Below the pieces are notes generated by a model. It had not been told where the DNA came from. It saw nothing but the letters and a program-made list of their open reading frames with translations, and searched no databases. From NCBI RefSeq assembly GCF_000227115.2, contig NC_016480.1:1485476-1549475 (forward strand): a stretch of DNA of 64,000 nt. Reading direction: 5' to 3'. Made by a program: the position numbers and the translations under genes. Numbering within the stretch: position 1 is the first letter of the stretch; every line of letters begins with the position of its first letter. This document shows positions 1 through 8,996 of this stretch, one piece after another. Source of the DNA: Naumovozyma dairenensis CBS 421 (taxonomy: Eukaryota > Ascomycota > Saccharomycetes > Saccharomycetales > Saccharomycetaceae).

Positions 1-334
1 GACAACAACTATCACCGATGAATTGGATTGGTTAAAATTTGGAATGTAAAGACAGCCTCATTCCCCATTCTCTGTTGTACGTATAACTCTAAGCTTTAAT
101 TCCTGAACAAACAAAAAAATTATATATAAATGTATTAATATAAACTTTTACTTTTATAGATAATATTTTTATTCATATGTAATCATTCATTGCTTCGCTT
201 ATTTTCATTTAAAAATGAATTAATATTCATCTCTGTCCTTTTATATAATCGCATGAGTTCAATATAGCCTATCAATCACTCAAACAGTTTATAATTTTAT
301 CATCACTGACATACTCATTGAGGAATGATCTTCC
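1..334. other. Intergenic, left edge
   Basis: AT-rich sequence downstream of the orphan gene. I see no RNA gene, repeat or convincing ORF here. Confidence 0.5.
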
Positions 335-1102
335 TTATACTTTTTTGTACAAAAAAAGTTCTTCATCAATTTGACCAATATTAATTAATCGATGGTTACT
401 CTTTGATAATGCTTCAATAATTCTTTTTGGAACTTCACAAAAAGAATTAAACAATTCGTACAATGTCCCATCATTAACACAAATAGGTGGAGCAAATCCA
501 AGTCCTGAATTATCATGCATAGAATTAAACAATTGATGTAGTGTTCCATCACGAAGTGCGATACCAGGATCAAGAAATGGTAAATAATTATTCCGACAAT
601 TTAAATGTGCCATCTTTGCGAAAATATGAATCAATTCATGAGGCACAAATATTTTAGTATAATTATTGTTCAAATCTCTTCTTAATATACTATCACTATA
701 ATTAAAATATCTATCTTGCTTTGAATAAAGGACGTAAGCTTTAAATGCATAAATGAAATATTGTTGGAAATATTTAAGTTGAATATCATTTGCCTCACTA
801 ACATTTGAAAAAGTCATAACTTGATACAACGTTTCAATTTTTTCATTTAATTCTTGATAATTCACTTTAAAATATCCTTGTTGCTTGATAGGTCCGACGA
901 CGCAGCATTTACGCAAAGGTTTATCATCAACATTATCATCATCTCTTGCTTTCAATTCGTTACGGAAAACATTAATTTCTAGTTGTTTCCTAACAAGTTT
1001 TGTAGAATCGATGATATCCCTGTAGACTTTCATTAATGTATAACTCCCTTTTTCTTTTCCAAATCGTAGGTTATACAGAAATAGTTTATTGGTCAAATCC
1101 AT
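335..1102 (-). CDS. Orphan protein, 255 aa, function unknown
   Basis: An open frame from ATG at 1102 to the stop at 335; I do not recognise the family. The protein is hydrophilic, with no signal peptide or membrane segment. The last third carries an internal imperfect repeat: DGTLHQLFNSM and, about 28 residues later, DGTLYELFNSF. The middle is rich in Tyr, Phe and Lys and contains HELIHIFAKMAHLN, which superficially resembles an HExxH metallopeptidase motif but reads HELIH (HExxH) with no second-site context I can confirm. It lies divergently from YEN1, where S. cerevisiae has GLN3, so it is a lineage-specific gene or an arrival. The length and lack of internal stops favour a real gene. Confidence 0.6.
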   Translation of the reverse strand: MDLTNKLFLYNLRFGKEKGSYTLMKVYRDIIDSTKLVRKQLEINVFRNELKARDDDNVDDKPLRKCCVVGPIKQQGYFKVNYQELNEKIETLYQVMTFSNVSEANDIQLKYFQQYFIYAFKAYVLYSKQDRYFNYSDSILRRDLNNNYTKIFVPHELIHIFAKMAHLNCRNNYLPFLDPGIALRDGTLHQLFNSMHDNSGLGFAPPICVNDGTLYELFNSFCEVPKRIIEALSKSNHRLINIGQIDEELFLYKKV

Positions 1103-1668
1103 ATGGATAAATTCTGTTTTGTATTAAAGCTAATTTGTGTCATTTCTTGCATTTTCTTCTGTCGTCGGCAATTCGAAGGGCATTGATTTTGCCCAAACCA
1201 GTATACCATATAGGTAATTCTATTGTTGTAACATAAAATCATTGTTCCTATTGATTATCAAGCAGTAAGGTGTCAGTGATATCATGGTTTTCTTCGTAGG
1301 AAAGAAGCCTTAAATTTCTATTGCTCGAAACACACTGAGACCGTATCGTATACGGAGTTGAATAGAATATGAGAATTTCAAAAGGAAAGATAGAAAATGA
1401 TATATAGTGATAGCTAGATATAATCCTATTCATCAATTACACATTTTATGTCCTGTCCCTTACATACTCTTTATAGCTATTGTTATATACATTTTTCTTG
1501 TTCATCTTGAATCTTTGATGTTCGTTATATGATAATGTATTTCATGCTCTTAAAAGCTCTGTCTCGTGAAATATTACGTATATAATACTACTTCAAAGGA
1601 ACAATAAGAATAAAACAATAAAACAACATGGCAACTAGATAACTCGATAATATCAATAAAAGTTCGAA
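1103..1668. promoter_or_regulatory. Divergent promoter region, orphan gene/YEN1
   Basis: 566 bp between two divergently transcribed genes, so it should hold both promoters. It is AT-rich. I could not assign a specific factor site with confidence. Confidence 0.4.
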
Positions 1669-3993
1669 ATGGGAGTCCCCCAATTATGGGAAATATTGAA
1701 ACCATACACAGAGGCCAATCGAATATCTCTTCGACAATTTATCTCAAATTTTGAAAAGGAAAATGGAAGATCACCTAAAGTTGCCATTGATGGCTATAAT
1801 TGGCTTTTTGAATGTGGTTTCATTGTGTCACCAACCAATTCTATTAAGTATTCTACTCAGGGGACTACCCCTAAGGCAATGTTGAATCTTTTAGTTAGAT
1901 TAAAGGAGTTATTATCGTTAAACGTGGGATTTATCTTAGTGTTTGATGGTGCAATGAAACCAAGTTTTAAGAACAAATTCAATACAAGTAGTAGTGGCAA
2001 TGATATGAGTTCACATAACAACATAGATATGGAAATGGATATGGATATGGATCAAATCAGTATGGAAGGTTATTTAAAGAAATGGCAAGATCATATCGAA
2101 TATCATAAAATAAACAATGGATGCCCTCTTTCAAATAATAATGATGAATTTATGAAAAATGTCAAACAATTGTTGAAATTTATGAACATTTCGTACATAG
2201 ATGCCTGTGGTGAGGGTGAAGCTCAATGTGCATGGTTACAAGTCCATGGGTACGTAGATTTCGTTTGGACTAACGATTCAGATATATTCATATTCGGTGG
2301 TACTAAAGTAATCAAAAATTACTCTAAATTTGTCAATGATATTGGTATGACAGCCAGTCCTAAAAAGGTCTCTAGCCCGCTACGAAAAGCAAAAGAATAT
2401 TTTATAACAGTTATTGATTTAAATGAAGTCATAAGGAAAACTAATGGGAAAATTAATCAATGGTCACTTTTATTTTTCAGTGTTTTACTTGGTGCTGATT
2501 ATAATAAAGGTGTAAAGGGTTTAGGTAAGACAAAGGCTCTCCAGTTATCGCAACTAGAGTATCCAAATTTCTCTAACCAGTTTCATGAAATATTTCAAAA
2601 CTTAGATGATAATACTGAAGAAAGAATATTGGCCTACACTGTATTTCGTGATAACGTTTTCCAATATTGTAAGGCACATTCAGTTGAATTATTTGGAAGG
2701 AATTATAGTGTCTTATTAAGTGAAGATTCATTTCAAGGATGGCCAACAGAGGTTGTTATTATGAATTACTTCCATCCAATTTTGATTCCAGATTTCAATG
2801 ATTCCATCTTTGATAAAAAGTATATAAACAATAGTCAGGATCTGAACTATGATTTGATTAATTTTGTAGGACTAATGGATTTTTTGAAAAAACTCAACTT
2901 ACCCAATATTACAAATTTTGATCGATGGTACCACGATCTTATACATGAATGTTTTCTTTTACGTTATATTTTAAGTATTGATCCTGGAAATTCACCCTCC
3001 AATATGGTAAAGATTCCAGAAGAACGAGAGATGACTACGGGAAATGATGAGAATGAATATGAAAATAGTAAGATCAAATGCTATAAAGTTCGTTATAAAT
3101 CTTTTTTAAAAGGTATTCCGGATATGGTTCAAACAGATGGATATTCTTCTCCAGGTAAATCACCTATACGGCAACCGAGAAGTCCAAGTAAACGACAATT
3201 AGATGTTAAAGAATTTCCAAATTGTATGTGGATTCCCATTGAGTTAATACCAAAAAAGAATCCGATAGTAGTAGAATTTATTCATAAGGAACAAGAAGAA
3301 GAAAAAAGGAAGGTACAAGCACCAACCTCCCGTAGAAGGAGGAAAATCAAGACTAGTTACTCTCAAAAGAATACATTAGATGGATTCCTAAACTTACATG
3401 CTTCACCAGTTAAAAAAAATGCGAATACTCTTGATGATATTCATAAAATGGAAGCTACCCATACATTGGAACCAGTTAAAAGAAGATTATTTGTTGAAGA
3501 GGAGGATAATGATGTTAATGAGAATACACCAAGGCCAACAGACGAAAGTCAACACGAAGGTGATTCGTTAGTTATCTTAGAGGAAAACATTCTACCTAGC
3601 AGTTCAACGGGAACAGAAGTTCTTGACAGGTCGCCTTATAAAAGGATATGGGACTATAACAATATTGTCAACATATGCGACGATGATGATTATAAGGAAG
3701 GAAAAGAGGGCGATTCGAGCTATAAATATGACATTGATAATTCACCTATAAAGAAGCAACGTCTACCTAGCGAGAAGAGTAAAGAAACGAGCAGTACTTC
3801 ACAACTTGATATGAATAAATCAACACCTGATTCATTATTTAATAATAGACCAGTGTTAGAAAATACACCAGACACGCTGAAAAGGACGCCGTCTATACTA
3901 GATCAATTAGTGTTGGATGCGGAGACTGCATTTGATCATCTTCAGACAGAAGAGAGTGATTTGTCATACAGTAGTGGTAGTCTTGACTCATGA
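1669..3993 (+). CDS. YEN1: Holliday junction resolvase Yen1 (XPG/Rad2 family)
   Basis: A structure-selective nuclease that cuts Holliday junctions and branched DNA late in the cell cycle. The N-terminal XPG block starts MGVPQLWEILKPY and has the catalytic Asp near residue 41 (AIDGYNWLFECG). The XPG-I block has CGEGEAQC with acidic residues near 182 and 184, then NDSDIFIFGG. The helix-hairpin-helix block reads GADYNKGVKGLGKTKAL. The C-terminal ~300 residues are low-complexity and basic/acidic, with many SP/TP dipeptides (SPGKSP, SPIRQP, SPSKRQ), as expected for CDK control of nuclear entry and DNA binding. At 774 aa it is close to the 759 aa of S. cerevisiae Yen1. It is followed by MXR1 and SAH1 as in YER041W-YER043C, which supports orthology. 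Confidence 0.95.
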   Translation: MGVPQLWEILKPYTEANRISLRQFISNFEKENGRSPKVAIDGYNWLFECGFIVSPTNSIKYSTQGTTPKAMLNLLVRLKELLSLNVGFILVFDGAMKPSFKNKFNTSSSGNDMSSHNNIDMEMDMDMDQISMEGYLKKWQDHIEYHKINNGCPLSNNNDEFMKNVKQLLKFMNISYIDACGEGEAQCAWLQVHGYVDFVWTNDSDIFIFGGTKVIKNYSKFVNDIGMTASPKKVSSPLRKAKEYFITVIDLNEVIRKTNGKINQWSLLFFSVLLGADYNKGVKGLGKTKALQLSQLEYPNFSNQFHEIFQNLDDNTEERILAYTVFRDNVFQYCKAHSVELFGRNYSVLLSEDSFQGWPTEVVIMNYFHPILIPDFNDSIFDKKYINNSQDLNYDLINFVGLMDFLKKLNLPNITNFDRWYHDLIHECFLLRYILSIDPGNSPSNMVKIPEEREMTTGNDENEYENSKIKCYKVRYKSFLKGIPDMVQTDGYSSPGKSPIRQPRSPSKRQLDVKEFPNCMWIPIELIPKKNPIVVEFIHKEQEEEKRKVQAPTSRRRRKIKTSYSQKNTLDGFLNLHASPVKKNANTLDDIHKMEATHTLEPVKRRLFVEEEDNDVNENTPRPTDESQHEGDSLVILEENILPSSSTGTEVLDRSPYKRIWDYNNIVNICDDDDYKEGKEGDSSYKYDIDNSPIKKQRLPSEKSKETSSTSQLDMNKSTPDSLFNNRPVLENTPDTLKRTPSILDQLVLDAETAFDHLQTEESDLSYSSGSLDS

Positions 3994-4325
3994 ACAAGAA
4001 CAATACATAATGTATATAATAATGCATAACAACTCATATTCAACTATATTTTGTCTTCAAGACATTCATGTTTATGGAAAATACACCTTTAATTTGGACA
4101 CTATGAATTGTGGTGGTGGGAATCTCACACAGTTTTTTTTACAGTTCTTTTTTTTTTTTTTGTTAGGCGAGAAAATTTAGAACACCATCGAATTTAGCAA
4201 TATATATATATAAAGAGGGTGGATGATGTGATGAACAAGAGGTGTTAGATATTGTTGCAAACTGGTGCATTCAAGCAATAAATCTATATATCTATATCAA
4301 GTATAAACCAATACTACACCTAATA
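3994..4325. other. Intergenic YEN1-MXR1
   Basis: Holds the YEN1 3' end and the MXR1 promoter. It includes poly-T runs near 4133-4162 and an AT dinucleotide run near 4200-4212. An open frame extends 28 codons upstream of the MXR1 start, but family length argues against using it. Confidence 0.5.
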
Positions 4326-4880
4326 ATGTCTGCTACAATTTCTAAAACTATTAAATATAACCCAAAAACTGATAAACTAATAACAGTTGCATGTGGCTGT
4401 TTCTGGGGGACAGATCATATCTATAAGAAGCATTTAGGTGATAAAATAATTGATGCTAAAGTCGGTTATGCAAATGGTGACGAGTCTAAAAATGATCAAG
4501 TGGATTCTGTTTCATATAAAAGGGTGAAGCAAGGTGATACTAATTTTGCAGAAGCTTTACAGATAGCATATAATCCAAATACAATCAAATTAAAGGAATT
4601 AGTAGATTTCTTTTTCAGAATCCATGATCCAACGACAGTGAACTTTCAAGGTCCAGATCAAGGTACTCAATATCGTAGTGGATTGTTTGCTCATTCTGAT
4701 GAAGATTTAAAGGAGTTAGAACTTTTGAAAAAGGAATGGCAACCAAAATGGGGAAATAAAATCGTTACACAAGTGGAACCAATTCATAACTTTTATGATG
4801 CTGAAGAATATCATCAGCTTTATTTGACTAAGAATCCAGAAGGATATGCATGTCCAACTCATTATGTTAGAGATATTTAA
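4326..4880 (+). CDS. MXR1: Peptide methionine-S-sulfoxide reductase (MsrA)
   Basis: Reduces methionine-S-sulfoxide in proteins and free methionine, using thioredoxin. The start is the ATG at 4326 (MSATISKTIKYN), giving 184 aa, the length I recall for S. cerevisiae Mxr1; the open frame continues upstream to 4242 but that part is not family-like. The catalytic motif GCFWG is at residues 24-28 with the nucleophile Cys25. The resolving-Cys region is near the C-terminus (GYACPTHYVRDI). The conserved block DPTTVNFQGPDQGTQYRSG, which binds substrate, is present. It is convergent with SAH1, in the same order and orientation as YER042W/YER043C. Confidence 0.96.
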   Translation: MSATISKTIKYNPKTDKLITVACGCFWGTDHIYKKHLGDKIIDAKVGYANGDESKNDQVDSVSYKRVKQGDTNFAEALQIAYNPNTIKLKELVDFFFRIHDPTTVNFQGPDQGTQYRSGLFAHSDEDLKELELLKKEWQPKWGNKIVTQVEPIHNFYDAEEYHQLYLTKNPEGYACPTHYVRDI

Positions 4881-5404
4881 CTTCGATTTTTTCTTACATT
4901 AGTTTTATAAAATTAAATAATAGTCTATAAGTTACATTTATCTAATTGCATTCATTAAAAGTCTATTAGCTCTATTGTCTATTGGTTGTACAGATTTATA
5001 GCTATTATCTATATAATTCATATTATGATAGTTAGGCAATAAATACGACTGAAGAAACATAATAAATGATATTGTTACTGTTGAAGATATTTTTAATTAT
5101 TAAATCTATATATATATAAGTTATGTAATGGGGAATGAAAAAAATGAAACTAAAAATGCAATGGATTCCATTTTTTTTAACCTCGTTGGTTATGGATAAT
5201 TTTTAAAAGAATATATCGGTAGGAATTTATTGCATTTAATAAATAAAATTACAATAGATCATGAGCCTTTTTTTATGTGAATGTATGATTAATAATAAAA
5301 GGAAAAAATAATAATTTGTTAGGACTGTTGAATTTCTTAGCAAACTTTTTTTAAATTTTTAACTGAAATGGAAATGAAAAATGGGTAAAACACAATTAAA
5401 CTAA
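4881..5404. other. Intergenic between convergent MXR1 and SAH1
   Basis: AT-rich 3' region of two convergent genes. It contains a TA dinucleotide run near 5108-5120 of the kind found in yeast 3'-end efficiency elements. No gene seen. Confidence 0.45.
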
Positions 5405-6754
5405 TTAATATCTGTAGTGATCAGCCTTGTATGGACCTTCTGGAGCAACACTTAAGTATTCAGATTGAGCTTCAGTTAAGGTAGTTAAATGAACACCTAA
5501 TTTTTCCAAATGGAATTTAGCGACAGCTTCATCTAGAATCTTTGGTAAGACATGAACACCGACGGTGAATGGACCAGTCTTTTGGAATTCAACATGTTTT
5601 TCTCTGAATGCCTTATCACCAGCTCTGAATAAAGCAATTTGAGCCAAGACTTGGTTAGAGAATGAACAAGACATAACGAAAGAAGAATGACCAGTGGCAC
5701 AACCCAAATTAACTAATCTACCGTTAGCCAACAAGATAATATGTCTACCATTATCTAATAAGTAACGATCAACTTGTGGTTTAATGTTAATACATTCCTT
5801 TGCGTTAGCCTTTAACCAAGCGACATCGATTTCAATATCAAAATGACCGATGTTACAAACAATCGCATCTTCTGGCATGTTAGCGAAATGGTTACCATTA
5901 ATAATATCTCTACAACCAGTGGTGGTAACAAAAACCTGACCTATGGAGGAAGCTTCATCCATGGTAGCGACTTGATAACCTTCCATAGCAGCTTGTAAGG
6001 CATTAATTGGATCAATTTCAGTGACAATGACACGAGCACCCATACCTCTCAAGGCAGCGGCACAACCTTTACCAACATCACCGTAACCAGCAACGACAGC
6101 AACTTTACCAGCCAACATAACGTCAGTGGCTCTCTTGATACCATCAATTAAAGATTCTCTACAACCGTACAAGTTATCGAATTTAGATTTAGTAACAGAA
6201 TCGTTAACGTTAATAGCTGGAACCTTTAATCTATTTTCCTTAACCATCTTGTACAAATAGTGAACACCAGTAGTAGTTTCTTCAGACAAACCGAAACAAT
6301 CATTCAACATTTCTGGATGTTTGTCATGAACCAAAGAGGTCAAATCACCACCATCATCCAAGATCAAATTCAATTTCTTACCATCTTTGAAAGCGAACAA
6401 TTGTTGTTCAATACACCATAAATATTCTTCTTCAGTTTCACCCTTCCAAGCGAAAACAGGGACACCAGAGGCAGCGATGGCGGCAGCAGCATGATCTTGA
6501 GTGGAATAAATGTTACAGGAGGACCAAGTAACTTCAGCACCTAAAGCGACTAAAGTTTCAATCAAGACAGCAGTTTGAATGGTCATGTGTAAACAACCTG
6601 CAATACGAGCACCCTTTAATGGTTGAACTGATGCATAGGCCTTTCTGATGGCCATTAAACCAGGCATTTCATGTTCAGCTAATTCAATTTCCTTTCTACC
6701 GAAAGCAGCTAAAGAGATATCTGCGACTTTATAATTTTGTGCTGGAGCTGACAT
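5405..6754 (-). CDS. SAH1: S-adenosyl-L-homocysteine hydrolase
   Basis: Splits S-adenosylhomocysteine into adenosine and homocysteine, removing the product inhibitor of methyltransferases. The 449 residues match the family length. Visible features are the substrate-domain block [17 protein letters not shown], the NAD-binding Rossmann block [20 protein letters not shown] with the acidic end of strand 2 at TEIDP, the block [12 protein letters not shown], and the invariant C-terminus KADHYRY that closes over NAD of the partner subunit. Codon use is strongly biased (AGA, GGT, GCT, CCA), as expected for a highly expressed gene. The promoter has a TATA box and possible methionine-regulon sites. ERG28, the next gene in S. 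cerevisiae, is absent here; the synteny block ends. Confidence 0.97.
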   Translation of the reverse strand: MSAPAQNYKVADISLAAFGRKEIELAEHEMPGLMAIRKAYASVQPLKGARIAGCLHMTIQTAVLIETLVALGAEVTWSSCNIYSTQDHAAAAIAASGVPVFAWKGETEEEYLWCIEQQLFAFKDGKKLNLILDDGGDLTSLVHDKHPEMLNDCFGLSEETTTGVHYLYKMVKENRLKVPAINVNDSVTKSKFDNLYGCRESLIDGIKRATDVMLAGKVAVVAGYGDVGKGCAAALRGMGARVIVTEIDPINALQAAMEGYQVATMDEASSIGQVFVTTTGCRDIINGNHFANMPEDAIVCNIGHFDIEIDVAWLKANAKECINIKPQVDRYLLDNGRHIILLANGRLVNLGCATGHSSFVMSCSFSNQVLAQIALFRAGDKAFREKHVEFQKTGPFTVGVHVLPKILDEAVAKFHLEKLGVHLTTLTEAQSEYLSVAPEGPYKADHYRY

Positions 6755-6816
6755 TATGAATGGAATAGTATTTTGTGTTGTTTGTTTTGGTGAGTTGATG
6801 AATGAATCTCAAGAGC

Positions 6817-6824
6817 TATATATA
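6817..6824 (-). promoter_or_regulatory. TATA box of SAH1
   Basis: TATATATA about 65 bp upstream of the SAH1 ATG on the coding strand. The position and sequence suit a yeast TATA element of a strongly expressed gene. Confidence 0.5.
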
Positions 6825-7009
6825 AGAAAAAAACGGAAATAAAGTGAAATCTATATATGCCTAAGATGGGTAAGATATTCTTTTATATAAATTTTTCACT
6901 TTTACAATTTTCACTTTTTTTTCTTCTTCGTATTTTTCTCGAGCATATACGTACATAGCTAGATCGATGCCGCACATCGCCTCGGCTCCCCTCGCTTCTT
7001 TTCTTTTGT

Positions 7010-7017
7010 AACTGTGG
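7010..7017 (+). promoter_or_regulatory. Possible Met31/Met32 site upstream of SAH1
   Basis: AACTGTGG preceded by T, one base from the AAACTGTGG consensus, about 255 bp upstream of SAH1. SAH1 belongs to the sulfur/methyl cycle, so the site is plausible, but an 8-mer match is weak evidence. Confidence 0.3.
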
Positions 7018-7130
7018 AACTCTCAATTAAGCAATGTACTGTTCGTATACAGCGAGATAATTGACGCCCTTATCGTTTCTAAATATACCCGTCGCTTTCT
7101 CGGGGGTAGTGCGTTGTGGCTTACAGATCG

Positions 7131-7136
7131 TGACTC
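7131..7136 (-). promoter_or_regulatory. Possible Gcn4 core site
   Basis: GAGTCA on the minus strand (TGACTC on plus), the Gcn4 half-site core, about 380 bp upstream of SAH1 and 250 bp from the tRNA-Lys 3' end. It could serve SAH1; a hexamer alone is weak. Confidence 0.25.
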
Positions 7137-7381
7137 TGATCGTCGTTGTCGCCGACACAACTTGTCGCCGGGCGTCCCTTTTGCGGAGTTACTGCTGAAG
7201 TAGAATAAACGACATATTGTTAAGTTTCAAAATGTACTCCTATGATCCTGATTATTTTTGTTAATGTACATGGTGAGATTCCATGCCTTGACATTCTGTC
7301 AATGACAGTTAAGGAAAAAGAGCAATTGCAGCACTTTTGGTCCTTTGAGATGTATGTCAGAGAAAAAAAGAAATTATTGAA

Positions 7382-7482
7382 CTCCTCATAGGGGGCTCGA
7401 ACCCCTGACATTTCGGTATCCTTGGTTTAAACGAATGTTATTGTTTAAAAGCCGAACGCTCTACCAACTGAGCTAACAAGGA
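7382..7482 (-). tRNA. tRNA-Lys(UUU) with intron
   Basis: Read on the minus strand, the gene starts TCCTTGTTAGCTCAGTTGG and ends in the T-arm GGGGTTCGAGCCCC and acceptor TATGAGGA plus discriminator G. The anticodon loop is CTTTTAA, giving anticodon UUU. A 28-nt intron (plus-strand 7418-7445) lies one base 3' of the anticodon, the canonical position; removing it leaves 73 nt, identical as far as I recall to the S. cerevisiae tRNA-Lys(UUU). The A box (TAGCTCAGTTGG) and B box (GGTTCGAGCCC) for RNA polymerase III are intact. The Ty element at 7602 lies 120 bp upstream of its 5' end. Confidence 0.97.
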
Positions 7483-7596
7483 TGAGTTCAACGGTTATGT
7501 TGTATTGAGGGCTCGGATCAGTGCGGTTTCAGTGGCGAGATACTAAAGTTAAATACTTAATATAAAGACTTGCAGTGGAAGCGACTTCTTAAGTAT

Positions 7597-7601
7597 GCGA
7601 G
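7597..7601. repeat. Target-site duplication, left copy
   Basis: GCGAG directly before the 5' LTR, repeated at 13756-13760 after the 3' LTR. The empty-site copy at 14051-14055 carries GCGAG only once, which confirms a 5-bp duplication. Confidence 0.95.
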
Positions 7602-7863
7602 TGCTGGAACGATATTCGTAGTAAGTATTACTATTAATATCCTATGGTAAATGTGTAGATATCAAGTTTGGTACAATGTCCTCTAATATGACGCGAAACG
7701 ATTACCGAACCTGGTAAATGCTGGAATGATATTTTTAATAAGGTACTATTAATATCCTATGGTAAGAATACAGATATCAAGCTTGGTACAACGTCTTCTA
7801 CAAAGACACGAACTAATGATTACCAAAAATGGTAGAGACGCGTAAGACTACAGGCATCGACGC

Positions 7864-7888
7864 GACACGATAGTTGAATTATCGTGTC
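7864..7888. repeat. Perfect inverted repeat in LTR
   Basis: GACACGATA and TATCGTGTC, 9-bp arms separated by 7 nt. It is repeated in the 3' LTR near 13455-13480. It is not conserved in the old solo LTR. It could be a dimeric factor site or an RNA hairpin. Confidence 0.7.
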
Positions 7889-7938
7889 TGCCAGCGTTAA
7901 GTCACATTTTCGTGTTTCTGTTTCATCATCAAGAAAGG

Positions 7939-7946
7939 TATAAATA
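7939..7946 (+). promoter_or_regulatory. LTR TATA box
   Basis: TATAAATA followed by GACC. The block TATAAATAGACC-ATAACTCGAAG is also conserved in the old solo LTR on the other strand, which supports function as the element promoter. Confidence 0.7.
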
Positions 7947-8108
7947 GACCAATAACTCGAAGTTTCAATTCCTATTTTTTCTGATATTATTTTTTATACT
8001 TATATATTTTTTTATTATTTATTTTTAAGAAAGACGAACCTTTTTACACACATTATAAGGAAAATTAGCTCTTACTATAATTCATAACAAACATAATCAA
8101 TTTTTAGG

Positions 8109-8996
8109 ATGGAAAATTACAACTACAAGATCAGAGAAAATATGAGAAAGGATGCTTCCGAGCGTCCGTAGCGCCGCTGTCAAAAATGATTTCTCGAGAT
8201 CCAAGAGTTTACCAACTAGTTTGCCAAACTCACCATTGCGTTTTAAGGCCCCAGTCAATGAGACTAAGCCTGCGTTTGAGAAACCATTTGTTACACCTCC
8301 ACCTGGATTGAATTCTGCTACTTATGATAATTTCAATAAGGGTTTTGATCCCAATAATGCTCATTCGGGTTTCAATTACTACGGAGCAACTAACCAAGTT
8401 CCTCCCTTCTTCTTCCCTCCTCCGGTTTATCAAGTAGTTGGTAATCAAAGAATTCCTTTCCTAACCACCTTTTGCCAATTTCTCACCTTATACTGCGTCG
8501 AACTTTTCATCGTTCGCCCCTAATTTCACCACAACATTACCTGAAATCAATAATCCTCGTGGATTAGACGGTAATACTCTGCAAGGATCACATTCAAATA
8601 TGCCAATTCATGCCTACATTACTCCAAATACCAAATTAATTCCTATCTCAAATGAAAGCGAATTTAACAGTTGGATAAAGACGTTTATCAAGTACCTTAA
8701 AGAACAAAATTTAAGGTCATGTCATCCCTGATCGCTTAGGTAACTCAGGTATAATCAAGGAGAATGAAAAGGATTTTATTATTGATGCATTCAATTATTG
8801 TGTGCCATCGACTGCATACCCAGGGTGGGTTAAAGCAGCCCTATCAAATGACTACATTGAATTAATCGATGTCATATGTAGAGCAATTTCAATGATTTCA
8901 AATAAAACTGGTGTTGACGAAATTTATGAACAGTTGTTAGCAGTTAAATATGACGGGAAATCTGACGCCTATTTTGTTCAGAAAATTACTCAATAG
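8109..8996 (+). pseudogene. Ty gag, N-terminal and capsid part, frameshifted
   Basis: Gag should begin at the ATG at 8109 inside the LTR, because the solo LTR keeps the same frame through its end. The frame then changes four times: at 8165-8171 (a TAG follows at the primer-binding site), near 8450-8465, near 8718, and near 8990. The pieces are 8109-8171, 8152-8523, about 8465-8731, about 8718-8996, and then the frame that continues into pol. Every change is net +1, as if one base had been inserted each time. Each piece has credible Gag-like sequence: Pro/Phe-rich early, then a helical capsid-like stretch. As read here no full Gag can be made, so the element would depend on Gag from another copy, or the reads or assembly contain errors. 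Confidence 0.85.
8165..8176 (+). other. Primer-binding site (initiator tRNA-Met), imperfect
   Basis: Directly after the 5' LTR. The sequence TCCGTAGCGCCG contains GTAGCGCCG, complementary to the 3' part of the yeast initiator tRNA-Met; the Ty1 site is TGGTAGCGCC. Here TGG is replaced by TCCG, one base longer. The extra base also shifts the gag frame. Confidence 0.75.

Larger units (their letters stand above)
7602..8164 (+). repeat. 5' LTR of the Ty1-like element
   Basis: 563 bp, starting TGCTGGAACG and ending CTTCCGAGCG. U3 contains two diverged tandem copies of a ~117-bp unit (starts at 7602 and 7719), both opening with TGCTGGAA and sharing ATTAATATCCTATGGTAA. A perfect inverted repeat with 9-bp arms lies at 7864-7888. 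A TATA box is at 7939-7946. The LTR includes the first codons of gag (ATG at 8109), as in Ty1. The LTR ends in CG rather than the usual CA. Confidence 0.95.
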
